Assembly (NCBI GenBank): GCA_900542295.1
Contig: UQNJ01000008.1
Span: 1-64,000, forward strand
Direction of reading: 5' to 3'
Length of the DNA stretch: 64,000 bases
Source of the DNA: an uncultured Eubacteriales bacterium
Lineage (GTDB): Bacteria; Bacillota; Clostridia; Peptostreptococcales; Anaerovoracaceae
The notes under the pieces were generated by a model that worked only from the letters and a program-made list of their open reading frames with translations, had not been told where the DNA came from and did no database searches. Below, in pieces: positions 1-7,252 of this stretch; position 1 is the stretch's first letter, and each line of letters begins with the position of its first letter. A program made the translations under genes and the position numbers.

Positions 1-1
1 A

Positions 2-424
2 GCAGTTGAAACTGCAAAGGCAGAGATGGATAAGGTTAAGACAGATGCAGAACTTAAAGCGGAAGATATTGAAGCGGCTGAAAAAGTTGATGCACTGATA
101 GAGAAAATAGGAGAAGTTACCCTTGAAAGCAAAGATAAAATAGATGAGGCAAGAAAAGCATATGATAATCTTACAGATAACCAAAAGAAGTTGGTAAAAA
201 GCCTGGAAAAACTAAAATCAGCAGAAGATAAATTCGCTAAACTTGTAAACAATGGAAATCCTACCAAGCCTAATGAAAGCGCAAATGACGGAATTGAGTC
301 TATCGATAGAAATGTACCTAAGACTTCTGATCATAATGCATTAGGTATGTGGCTTATGATTTTAGCGGCTGCAACTGTAGGTTTAAGTTCCAGAGGAATT
401 AGAAGAAATAAAAACAATAATTAA
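2..424 (+). CDS. C-terminal part of a sortase-anchored surface protein (5' truncated)
   Basis: The frame is open from the left edge, so this is the 3' end of a longer gene. The visible part is a charged helical segment with one copy of a common clostridial surface-protein module (VDALIEKIGEVTLESKDKID, then ARKAYDNLTDNQKKLV). It ends with NVPKTSD, a hydrophobic stretch (GMWLMILAAATVGL) and a basic tail RGIRRNKNNN. Motif, membrane segment and positive tail form the classic layout of a cell-wall sorting signal; PKTSD departs from LPXTG by V for L and S for G. The protein would be exported and attached to the wall by a sortase outside this window. A strong terminator follows directly. Ligand or enzyme domains, if any, lie upstream and cannot be seen. 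Confidence 0.75.
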   Translation, partial: AVETAKAEMDKVKTDAELKAEDIEAAEKVDALIEKIGEVTLESKDKIDEARKAYDNLTDNQKKLVKSLEKLKSAEDKFAKLVNNGNPTKPNESANDGIESIDRNVPKTSDHNALGMWLMILAAATVGLSSRGIRRNKNNN

Positions 425-432
425 GTTTACTG

Positions 433-464
433 TGCGGAGCATATAAAGCTCCGCATTATTTTTT
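433..464 (+). terminator. Rho-independent terminator of the surface-protein gene
   Basis: An 8-bp GC-rich stem, TGCGGAGC/GCTCCGCA, with a 7-nt loop is followed by TTATTTTTT. It lies 8 nt past the stop codon. Confidence 0.9.
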
Positions 465-473
465 GAAATAGTT

Positions 474-725
474 ATGAAAAATAAAGGGATTAAAAGATTC
501 ACTACGCAAGAAATAATGGAAGCTCAAAGGAAATATGCTTGTATGAATGATAATGAGCTATGTAAAATGATACGGCAAGAAACCTTAAGAAGAGGAAGAC
601 CTCCTAAGGTTAATGAAATCCCGGCATCTAAATACATAAAGAAAAGATTAAGTGTCTGGAACCGTGTTTTGGAAAAGGTGAGAGTTAAAAAACGATCAGT
701 GACATATCTTAGATGCATAGAGTAA
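474..725 (+). CDS. small basic protein with an HNH-endonuclease-associated-repeat-like motif
   Basis: An 83-residue basic protein. The core reads RRGRPPKVNEIPASKYIKKR followed by LSVWNRVLEKV. This resembles the repeat found beside HNH and homing endonucleases, whose usual pattern is a GR.P...E... stretch followed by a FGSWN.AL...G helix. Such repeats are thought to bind DNA, and no nuclease motif is present, so this could be a stand-alone DNA-binding protein or the remnant of a larger one. The start has only a weak ribosome-binding site (GAAATAG) and lies just after a terminator, so how it is transcribed is unclear. It is not the surface-protein operon's natural continuation. Coding status is fairly likely but unproven. 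Confidence 0.5.
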   Translation: MKNKGIKRFTTQEIMEAQRKYACMNDNELCKMIRQETLRRGRPPKVNEIPASKYIKKRLSVWNRVLEKVRVKKRSVTYLRCIE

Positions 726-845
726 AGAGAGCGGAAAAGATATACAAGAAAGAAAAACATAAGCAAGAATCATAAATATTTAGTAATATATATTTAAAGG
801 AAAGGAATCTAAGTGACCGTGCATATAAAATAAACAAAAAATTGC

Positions 846-874
846 TTGCACACGCCATGTAAAAATAGTATAAT
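846..874 (+). promoter_or_regulatory. sigma-A-type promoter for rpsU-yqeY
   Basis: TTGCAC (846-851), a 17-nt spacer and a perfect TATAAT (869-874) lie 72 nt before rpsU. The rest of the gap 726-945 shows nothing else recognisable. Confidence 0.7.
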
Positions 875-945
875 ATATGCGTTATCGGCTTGATAACTGT
901 TCACAAGGCTTATAGATTTCATGTCAGTCAGGAGGTGAATCAGGA

Positions 946-1125
946 ATGGCACAAGTAATCGTAAGAGAGAATGAAAGTTTGGAAAGCGCTCTTAAGAGAT
1001 TTAAGAGATCATGCGCAAGAGACGGCGTTATGTCAGAACTCAGAAAAAGAGAGCATTACGAAAAACCAAGCGTAAAGAAAAAGAAAAAATCTGAAGCTGC
1101 AAGAAAAAAGGCTAAGAAATACTAA
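946..1125 (+). CDS. rpsU: 30S ribosomal protein S21
   Basis: A 59-residue very basic protein beginning MAQVIVRENESLESALKRFK, with the S21 core RSCARDGVMSELRKREHYEK and a lysine-rich tail. S21 belongs to the 30S platform and helps recognition of the messenger's Shine-Dalgarno region. Length and sequence match Firmicute S21. A near-ideal AGGAGG site (930-935) precedes the ATG. It lies immediately upstream of a YqeY gene, the usual rpsU-yqeY pairing in Firmicutes. Confidence 0.97.
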   Translation: MAQVIVRENESLESALKRFKRSCARDGVMSELRKREHYEKPSVKKKKKSEAARKKAKKY

Positions 1126-1214
1126 TACAGACATGGTCATTCTTAACCGTTAGAATCAGGAGACCGGCAGTTTCCAAAGACTCATTAAAAGGTTTCCGAA
1201 AAGAGGTGATAGAA

Positions 1215-1661
1215 ATGACGATTAAAGAAAGACTCATGGCCGATTTTAAAGAAGCCATGAAAGCTAAGGACGAAATCGCTAAGAATACAATCAGTTTCGC
1301 CAGAGCTGCCATCAAGCAGTACGAGGTTGATAACAGAGAAGAACTTAGTGACGAGGGCATCGTGGCCGTTTTATCAAAACAGGTCAAAATGAGAAAAGAT
1401 GCACTTGCTGATTTTGAAAAAGCTGGAAGAACAGATTTAGCAGAATCATATAAAGCCGAGATAGAAATCTTGAACAGATATTTGCCTGAGCAGCTTTCTG
1501 AAGATAAAATTCTTGAAGCAGTTAAAGAAACTGCTGCTGAATTGGGAATAGAAAGCGGCAAGCAGAATATGGGCAAGCTTATGGGTCCTGTCATGGCAAA
1601 GCTTAAAGGCCGAGCAGACGGCAACGCTGTAAAAAAGGTTGTTATGGACTTTTTGGGATAG
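1215..1661 (+). CDS. yqeY: GatB/YqeY domain protein
   Basis: A 148-residue helical protein starting MTIKERLMADFKEAMKAKD and carrying the family signature LSKQVKMRKDALADFEKAGR and ILNRYLPEQLSE. It ends with a tail-domain segment (GKQNMGKLMGPVMAKLKGRA) like that of GatB. The family resembles the tRNA-binding tail of the amidotransferase subunit GatB; a link to tRNA metabolism is suspected but its reaction is unknown. The ATG at 1215 is preferred over an in-frame GTG at 1206 because the AGAGGTG Shine-Dalgarno (1202-1208) overlaps that GTG and sits 6 nt before the ATG. Its place behind rpsU fits the usual arrangement. Confidence 0.92.
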   Translation: MTIKERLMADFKEAMKAKDEIAKNTISFARAAIKQYEVDNREELSDEGIVAVLSKQVKMRKDALADFEKAGRTDLAESYKAEIEILNRYLPEQLSEDKILEAVKETAAELGIESGKQNMGKLMGPVMAKLKGRADGNAVKKVVMDFLG

Positions 1662-1669
1662 ATGAAAGA

Positions 1670-1705
1670 AAGGCTCTTCGCCATTGCGGCGGGGAGCCTT
1701 ATTCG
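1670..1705 (+). terminator. long hairpin between yqeY and moaC
   Basis: A 13-bp stem (AAGGCTCTTCGCC with GGCGGGGAGCCTT, two G-T pairs) with loop ATTGC lies 8 nt after the yqeY stop. Only ATT follows, so it may be a weak terminator or an mRNA-stability hairpin. Confidence 0.55.
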
Positions 1706-1718
1706 TTAGGAGAGTGAA

Positions 1719-2207
1719 ATGGGATTCAGTCATTTGGACATAGACGGAAGAGCCATTATGGTGGATGTGACGGAAAAGACAGATACCTTTCGTATGGCAG
1801 AGGCGAAAGGAAGTATCAGAGTAAATGGAGAAGTTTTTGAAGCTATAAAAAAAGGAGAATCGTCAAAAGGCGATATACTTGCGGTGGCAACAACTGCCGG
1901 GATTATGGCTGCCAAAAAGACATGGGAACTTATACCCATGTGTCATCAAATCCCCATAGGAAGCTGCTCAATAACCTTTGAATTTTCGGATGATGAAAGG
2001 GTCATATCATGTATATGCAAAGTAAAGACGCTTGGAAAAACAGGTGCTGAAATGGAAGCACTGACAGGTGTTTCGACATCTCTTTTGACTGTATATGATA
2101 TGTGTAAATCCATGGATAAGTTTATGGGAATTACAGATATCCACCTTGTTAAAAAAACAGGGGGAAAAAGCGGAACCATTATAAATGAGAGGTATGGAGA
2201 TGTTTAA
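1719..2207 (+). CDS. moaC: cyclic pyranopterin monophosphate synthase MoaC
   Basis: The 162-residue protein catalyses the second step of molybdenum-cofactor synthesis, turning the MoaA product into cyclic pyranopterin monophosphate. Family signatures are plain: SHLDIDGRAIMVDVTEKTDT at the start, the core KKTWELIPMCHQIPI, GKTGAEMEALTGVS and the C-terminal KTGGKSG. Length is normal (about 160). A good AGGAGA site precedes the ATG. It overlaps the following moaB-type gene by 8 nt, so the two are translationally coupled. A MOSC protein at 12.4 kb may use the same cofactor. MoaA, MoaE and MoeA are not in the window. Confidence 0.96.
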   Translation: MGFSHLDIDGRAIMVDVTEKTDTFRMAEAKGSIRVNGEVFEAIKKGESSKGDILAVATTAGIMAAKKTWELIPMCHQIPIGSCSITFEFSDDERVISCICKVKTLGKTGAEMEALTGVSTSLLTVYDMCKSMDKFMGITDIHLVKKTGGKSGTIINERYGDV

Positions 2208-2694
2208 AACTGCGATTATAACGGTTAGCGACAAGGGAGCAGCCGGACTGAGAAAAGACGAAAGCGGGCCTGTTATAAAAGAAATAATAGAATCAGAGGC
2301 AGCCGAGTTTTGTCGTGTGGAGAAGATGCTTATTCTTCCCGATGAACCGGAGGAACTAAAGCATGTTCTTGTAAAAATGAGCGATTCAGACGGTATGGAT
2401 TTGATTTTAACTACCGGCGGAACCGGATTATCACCAAGAGACACTACTCCTGAGGCAACGATGCAGATTGCTGACAGGATAGTTCCGGGCATAGCGGAAT
2501 ATATGAGAGCAAAGTCTATGGAAATCACTCCCAACGCAATGTTGTCAAGGGGAGTGGCAGTAGTAAGGAAAAACACTTTGATAATCAATCTTCCCGGAAG
2601 TCCCAAGGCAGCTAAAGAGAACCTTGAGGCGATACTTCCTGCACTTAGACACGGACTTGAAATTCTCACGGGGCAAAGTGCTGAATGTGGATAA
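2200..2694 (+). CDS. moaB: MoaB/MogA-type molybdopterin-binding protein
   Basis: A MoCF-biosynthesis fold protein of about 164 residues that should adenylylate molybdopterin before metal insertion. Diagnostic motifs are VSDKGAAGLRKDESGP near the start, the nucleotide/pterin-binding loop TTGGTGLSPRDTTPEAT and INLPGSPKA. Of three in-frame ATGs (2185, 2194, 2200), the one at 2200 stands 7 nt after GAGAGG and gives the normal N-terminus MFKTAIITVSDKG. It overlaps the moaC end, and a strong terminator follows, so moaC-moaB are the last genes of the unit. Mog and MoaB cannot be told apart here. Confidence 0.93.
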   Translation: MFKTAIITVSDKGAAGLRKDESGPVIKEIIESEAAEFCRVEKMLILPDEPEELKHVLVKMSDSDGMDLILTTGGTGLSPRDTTPEATMQIADRIVPGIAEYMRAKSMEITPNAMLSRGVAVVRKNTLIINLPGSPKAAKENLEAILPALRHGLEILTGQSAECG

Positions 2695-2724
2695 CTCGAT
2701 ATTACAGTAAAGTAACCAATATGT

Positions 2725-2772
2725 AAACTGTGCATAAATGACTAAACAAAATCATTTATGCACAGTTTTTGT
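2725..2772. terminator. bidirectional terminator between convergent moaB and amidohydrolase genes
   Basis: A perfect 17-bp inverted repeat (arms at 2725-2741 and 2752-2768) has a 10-nt loop and T-rich ends on both strands. Confidence 0.9.
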
Positions 2773-2795
2773 ATAAACGCCATACTCCGGAGGAC

Positions 2796-4328
2796 TTATA
2801 AGGAGTAGACTGTTTTACCTTTTGCAATTGTTTCCACAACCTTTATATCGTCTAAGGAGGAGACTGCCGTTTCAAATGGATTAGAACTGAGGACAGCTAT
2901 ATCTGCATCCATTCCGACCTTGAGCATTCCTTTTCTGTTCTCCATGAAACCTATTCTGGCAGCATTAACGGTAAACATCTCAAGCGCTTCATAAAGACTT
3001 ATTCTCTCGCTTTTAACAGGGTGCTGCATACATATCATTGCGGAACGAAGCGGATTCATGGCTGTAACACTGAAATCGGAACCGCCGCCTACAGTGATGC
3101 CTGCATCAAGTATAGAGCGGTACGGGCTGCATTTCGTTACTCGTTCACCTATAAAACAACGATATCCACCCATATCCATACCTTCGCATACTTCTATAAG
3201 CAAAGGCTGCATTCCCAATGTACAGCCCAATTCAGCAGCTTTTTTAATAGATGATTTTTTCGGCATTTCGAAATGCTCTATTCTATGTCTGTGGTCGCTT
3301 TTGGGATAGTCTCTGAGGAGTCTTTCATAGACATTAAGAGCCTGAACTATACCATTATCGCCTATAGCATGGCATGAAAGCTGCATTCCGGCCTTGTGCG
3401 GTTCTTCAAAATATTTGTAAAGTTCATCATCGGACTGGAAAAGCATTCCGAATCTGTCCGGGTACCCTTCATATGGCTCTGAAACAGATGCGCTATATCC
3501 GTCAAAAGCGCCATCGGCAAAGGCACATACGCATGTTATATTTTTTAAATCATCATCAGCCATCAGCCTGCTAAGGTTTTCATAGTCATTGCAGTTTCTT
3601 GTTCTCAGCATAGGCTTTATTTCTGTTTTGAATTTCTCCCTGTTATTGCGAAAAAGCTTGAGAATAGGGTAATAATCCTTTGTATATACAGTAGTTATAC
3701 CGTTGGAAACAGCATAATCGTCGATGTTTTTATAGCCTTCAAGTATATCCTCGTCGGAAAAAAGGTCTATTAGATTGTCGGCTACTTCCATAAATGCAGG
3801 GTCTGTTACAAATCCTGTAGGTTTACCTGAAGAATCTGTTTTTATACCATCCATGGAAGGGTCAAGCTTCATTATTTCTATACCTATACTGTTAAATGCG
3901 AATGGATGGGTATCATTGTGATAGAGCATTACAGGATGATCTTTGGAAATCATGTCCATTTCATACAGAGTCGGGAATCTTTTCTCTGCTATATTTTTGT
4001 CCTGGAATTTAGTTGCAAACACCCATTTGCCTTTTTCCGTATTTTGAGCGAATGTTTTAATCTTAGATATAAGTTCTGCAATGTTTTTTACGTCTGATAC
4101 ATCCACACCGTTCATAAAGGTTCCCGAAGGAACAGCATGTACATGAGTATCTATAAAGCCGGGGAAAATTGTTTTATCCTGCATGTCGGATACGGATGCC
4201 GATTTTACACCTGAAATGCCGTCTTTACTGCCGGCATAAGCAATTTTACCCTGTTCTATTCCTATAGCTTCTACGAAAGGGTTTTCTCTGTTCATTGTGT
4301 AAATTTTTCCATATATTATTCTATCCAT
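2796..4328 (-). CDS. YtcJ-type metal-dependent amidohydrolase
   Basis: A 510-residue cytoplasmic protein of the amidohydrolase superfamily (Amidohydro_3, YtcJ-like). The metal-binding HxH lies in FPGFIDTHVHAVPSG near residue 60; further signatures are SCHAIGDNGIVQALNVYERL, HRIEHFE and GGGSDFSVTAMNPL near the C-terminus, followed by AADIAVLSSNPFE typical of the closing beta domain. These enzymes hydrolyse C-N bonds of amides, cyclic amides or formamides; the substrate cannot be read off. It is the third gene of a leftward operon after a HisD-type dehydrogenase and a GPH symporter, 15 nt from the latter, with an AAGGA site. Context suggests release of an amine or acyl group from the imported compound. 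Confidence 0.85.
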   Translation of the reverse strand: MDRIIYGKIYTMNRENPFVEAIGIEQGKIAYAGSKDGISGVKSASVSDMQDKTIFPGFIDTHVHAVPSGTFMNGVDVSDVKNIAELISKIKTFAQNTEKGKWVFATKFQDKNIAEKRFPTLYEMDMISKDHPVMLYHNDTHPFAFNSIGIEIMKLDPSMDGIKTDSSGKPTGFVTDPAFMEVADNLIDLFSDEDILEGYKNIDDYAVSNGITTVYTKDYYPILKLFRNNREKFKTEIKPMLRTRNCNDYENLSRLMADDDLKNITCVCAFADGAFDGYSASVSEPYEGYPDRFGMLFQSDDELYKYFEEPHKAGMQLSCHAIGDNGIVQALNVYERLLRDYPKSDHRHRIEHFEMPKKSSIKKAAELGCTLGMQPLLIEVCEGMDMGGYRCFIGERVTKCSPYRSILDAGITVGGGSDFSVTAMNPLRSAMICMQHPVKSERISLYEALEMFTVNAARIGFMENRKGMLKVGMDADIAVLSSNPFETAVSSLDDIKVVETIAKGKTVYSL

Positions 4329-4343
4329 ATAGAATGTCCTTTC

Positions 4344-5792
4344 TTATATAAATTTATTGATAACTGATGTATCGTAAGGTTTGTTTTCTTTTTTTGCGTG
4401 ATATACTGCAACGAGCTTGTTATATACTTTTTTTGTAAGAGGATATTTTACAGCTGCTGCAAATGCAATCATCAGAACTGCCGCCGGAGCGATTCCGTAA
4501 AGGATACGCAGCGAGTTTATAGTTTCTGCACTTTGAACAGCAGCATCTGTCGAAAAACCTATAAGCTGCAATCCGATACCCATAGCTAATGAACCGATAG
4601 AATTGCCGAATTTCATAAAAAGACCGATCAGCGATGTATAAAGACCGTCAGGTTTTTCATCTGTTTTAATTTGTTCAATTATAGCGGTGTCATAAGACAT
4701 GGCATAAATCATGGTCCAATATGAAGAATTTCCAAGTGCATATAGTATAATACTTGTATACATTGTAATATCGCTGATTGGAAAAATCATTATAATAAGA
4801 TACGAAGCAGTGTATAGCATGATTCCTCCTGCCATTACAGTCTTTTTTTCTGTTTTTTGTGATACTGATCCGGCGATGATTACTGCTGCAATTACAAGAA
4901 TACCTTGGACAAAATAAATGCCGGAGGTTTTAACATCACTGTAGCTGTAGACATAAGTGAAAACATATATGAGCAGTCCCGAACCTAAAGTTACTACAAT
5001 ATTTACAGCAAAAGTTATTATGAGAAGACGGCGCAAAGGAAGATTATTAAATGCTCTCTTTGCGTTTGAAAGGAACTCTTTCAGCATCAAGCCGGCACTT
5101 TTTTTGATGCTTTCTTCTTCTTTTGTGTTTAAAAGGTTCGGATTTTGAGGTTCTCTGTCCTTGATTATAAAGCAGCATATATTGTATGCCGCAATTATCA
5201 GCAGTCCGTATGTAATCCCCATACATATCCAGCCGGCTCTTGAACTGTTAAAAAGGTTCGTATAGAAGTCAACTACCATAAGAGTACCGCTGGTTGCTAT
5301 TAGAGTGCCTACGCCCATAAGTGATGCAGCATAAGTTCTGAGTTTTGTTCTTTCATCAAAATCTTCTGTAAGTTCTGAACCAAGTGAAATGTGAGGTATT
5401 ACGCAGCTTGTTAAAGTTACCCAGTAGAATGCATTTACCAATATAAAATAGATCACTTTGACAGTAGATGACATTTCTATATTGGTAAATAACAGAGTAA
5501 GGGAAGCGCATAAAAGTACTGAACCTGTTTTTATAAAAGGTCTTCTTCTGCCTTTAGGGTTTTTTGTTCTGTCTGACCAAAGGCCGATGATAGGATCTGT
5601 CACAGCATCCCAGAGAACTGCTGCCATGGATATGACTCCGGCAGCGGCAGGCTGAATTCCGGCCACGGTTGTAAGGAAAAAACTGAAAAAGGAGAAAAAC
5701 ACATTATATCCGATGCCTTCTCCTATGGCACCTATTCCATAGCCTATCGCAGTGCCTGTTTTTAAAATCTCTTTACTTATATTGTTTTCCAT
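4344..5792 (-). CDS. GPH-family (MelB-like) cation symporter
   Basis: A 482-residue membrane protein with about 12 predicted transmembrane helices. The family signature DAVTDPIIGLWSDRT, followed shortly by GRRRPF, near residues 60-85 marks the glycoside-pentoside-hexuronide:cation symporters, relatives of MelB. Such carriers take up sugars, glycosides or, in some branches, other small organic molecules with Na+ or H+. It is the middle gene of the leftward operon, 29 nt after the HisD-type gene, with a GGAGA ribosome-binding site. Because its neighbours are a dehydrogenase and an amidohydrolase rather than glycosidases, the substrate may be a nitrogen-containing polyol or similar compound; this is inference. 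Confidence 0.87.
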   Translation of the reverse strand: MENNISKEILKTGTAIGYGIGAIGEGIGYNVFFSFFSFFLTTVAGIQPAAAGVISMAAVLWDAVTDPIIGLWSDRTKNPKGRRRPFIKTGSVLLCASLTLLFTNIEMSSTVKVIYFILVNAFYWVTLTSCVIPHISLGSELTEDFDERTKLRTYAASLMGVGTLIATSGTLMVVDFYTNLFNSSRAGWICMGITYGLLIIAAYNICCFIIKDREPQNPNLLNTKEEESIKKSAGLMLKEFLSNAKRAFNNLPLRRLLIITFAVNIVVTLGSGLLIYVFTYVYSYSDVKTSGIYFVQGILVIAAVIIAGSVSQKTEKKTVMAGGIMLYTASYLIIMIFPISDITMYTSIILYALGNSSYWTMIYAMSYDTAIIEQIKTDEKPDGLYTSLIGLFMKFGNSIGSLAMGIGLQLIGFSTDAAVQSAETINSLRILYGIAPAAVLMIAFAAAVKYPLTKKVYNKLVAVYHAKKENKPYDTSVINKFI

Positions 5793-5821
5793 ATTGTATC
5801 TCCTGAATGATATTTTGGTTT

Positions 5822-7105
5822 TTATTTCTTTAATTTTTCAATTCTTATTTCTGCTGCACGAGCATGACCTATAAGGCCTTCACCTTTTGCAAGCCGGGAA
5901 ACCAGCGGCGAAAGTTCTTTCATGGCAGATTCCGACATGCTTTGATATGTGCATACTTTCAAAAAAGTGCCTACCCATACGCCGCCTGTATACCTGGCTG
6001 CTCTTAGAGTAGGCAGCGTATGGTTAGTACCTGACGCATAGTCGCCGAAAACTTCGGCGGTATTACCCCCTATGAAAAGGGAACCGTAATTAAAAAGTCT
6101 TTCTGCTATTTCATTTTGACGAGCTTCATTGACATTTATCTCAAGATGCTCAGGTGCATAATTGTTGGCGTAGTCTACAGCCTCTTCAAAGCTGTCTGCA
6201 ATAAGTATTTCTCCGAAATTGCTCCAAGATTTTTCTGCTATTTCTTTTGTAGGCAGACTGTTCAGCTGATAAGCGACAGACTGTAGTACTTTGTTTGCAA
6301 GAGCAGTATCTGTAGTTATAAGGATTCCCTTTGCTTCTTTGTCATGTTCTGACTGTGCCAGCAGATCTGCTGCCAGGATTTCGGCATCGGCACTTTCATC
6401 GGCGATTATAAGAACTTCACTGGGACCTGCCAGAAAGTCTATTCCGACTTTTCCGTAGCACTGACGCTTAGCTTCCGTAACATAACTGTTGCCGGGGCCG
6501 ACGATAATATCTACCGGTGAAATCTGCCTTGTACCATACGAAAATGCAGCTATTGCCTGAGCTCCTCCAACGGCATATATTTCGTCTACTCCGGCAATAT
6601 CCATGGCAACCAGTGTCTTGGGATGTATTTTATCTGTACCGCTCATAACTGGAGAACAGGCGGCAATGCGGCCAACACCTGCAACTTTGGCAGGTATACC
6701 AAGCATGAGTGCCGTAGAATAAAGAGGATACCCTCCTCCCGGAACATAGCAGCAACATGAGTTTATAGGAATTACTCTATGCCCCAATGTAAGTCCCTTT
6801 ATCGGTGAAAACCCGTTCAGAGAATTTATGGTATTTTTTTGCGCTTTTGCAAATGCGGTTATGTTAGTAGCGGCTTCTTTTATATTTTGAATTTCTTCTG
6901 TACTTATCATTTGATATGCTTCTCTGATTTCGTCATCGGAAATTCTAAGACAGTCTCTGCTGCATAAGTCAAAACGCTTATTGTATTGCTTTAATGCAGA
7001 ATCTCCATGCTCTCTGACTGCATGTATTATATCAGAAACAGAATTAACAAGGTGACTTCTGTCAGCTTCTGTTCTCTGCTTTGCTCTTTTGATTGATCTT
7101 ATCAC
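5822..7105 (-). CDS. hisD: histidinol dehydrogenase family protein
   Basis: A 427-residue NAD-dependent dehydrogenase of the HisD family at normal length. Conserved blocks include the CYVPGGGYPLYSTALML loop, VAGVGRI, VGPGNSYVTEAKR, DFLAGPSEVLIIAD, the zinc ligands in AQSEHD and GDYASGTNH, the catalytic Glu-His of APEHLE, and a C-terminal GLIGHARAAEIR. All catalytic positions look intact. No other histidine genes are nearby; it heads an operon with a transporter and an amidohydrolase and is divergent from a MerR regulator. A catabolic role on histidinol or an analogue is therefore as likely as biosynthesis; HisD relatives such as HpsN oxidise sulfonated diols. The start is GTG, 8 nt after AAGGAG. 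Confidence 0.88.
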   Translation of the reverse strand: MIRSIKRAKQRTEADRSHLVNSVSDIIHAVREHGDSALKQYNKRFDLCSRDCLRISDDEIREAYQMISTEEIQNIKEAATNITAFAKAQKNTINSLNGFSPIKGLTLGHRVIPINSCCCYVPGGGYPLYSTALMLGIPAKVAGVGRIAACSPVMSGTDKIHPKTLVAMDIAGVDEIYAVGGAQAIAAFSYGTRQISPVDIIVGPGNSYVTEAKRQCYGKVGIDFLAGPSEVLIIADESADAEILAADLLAQSEHDKEAKGILITTDTALANKVLQSVAYQLNSLPTKEIAEKSWSNFGEILIADSFEEAVDYANNYAPEHLEINVNEARQNEIAERLFNYGSLFIGGNTAEVFGDYASGTNHTLPTLRAARYTGGVWVGTFLKVCTYQSMSESAMKELSPLVSRLAKGEGLIGHARAAEIRIEKLKK

Positions 7106-7133
7106 GAGTATGTCTCCTTCATATTTTTTTGAA

Positions 7134-7164
7134 ATTTTACATCATGCAGTTTACTCCTTGTCAA
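7134..7164 (-). promoter_or_regulatory. MerR-type promoter of the hisD-like operon
   Basis: On the minus strand TTGACA (7159-7164) and TAAAAT (7134-7139) are separated by 19 nt. This overlong spacer is typical of promoters activated by MerR proteins, and a MerR-family gene is divergently adjacent. The transcript would start about 20 nt before the GTG. Confidence 0.6.
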
Positions 7165-7176
7165 TACCACTTTTTA

Positions 7177-7194
7177 ACTTTATTGCAATAAAGT
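7177..7194. promoter_or_regulatory. perfect 18-bp palindrome, candidate operator
   Basis: ACTTTATTGCAATAAAGT is fully self-complementary. It sits between the divergent promoters, upstream of both -35 boxes, which fits a regulator-binding site. Confidence 0.55.
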
Positions 7195-7195
7195 C

Positions 7196-7224
7196 TTGAG
7201 TGGACTCCATGTTTGTGATATCAT
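7196..7224 (+). promoter_or_regulatory. candidate sigma-A promoter of the MerR-methyltransferase gene
   Basis: TTGAGT (7196-7201), a 17-nt spacer and TATCAT (7219-7224) lie 28 nt before the gene. The -35 box adjoins the 18-bp palindrome, so autoregulation is plausible. Confidence 0.45.
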
Positions 7225-7252
7225 ATGAAAAAATAGGGAAAGGAGTATAAAG

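Noticed and set aside
2007..2735. 242-codon minus-strand frame opposite moaC and moaB
   Set aside because: It overlaps two clear molybdenum-cofactor genes and their terminator, and its translation shows no domain.
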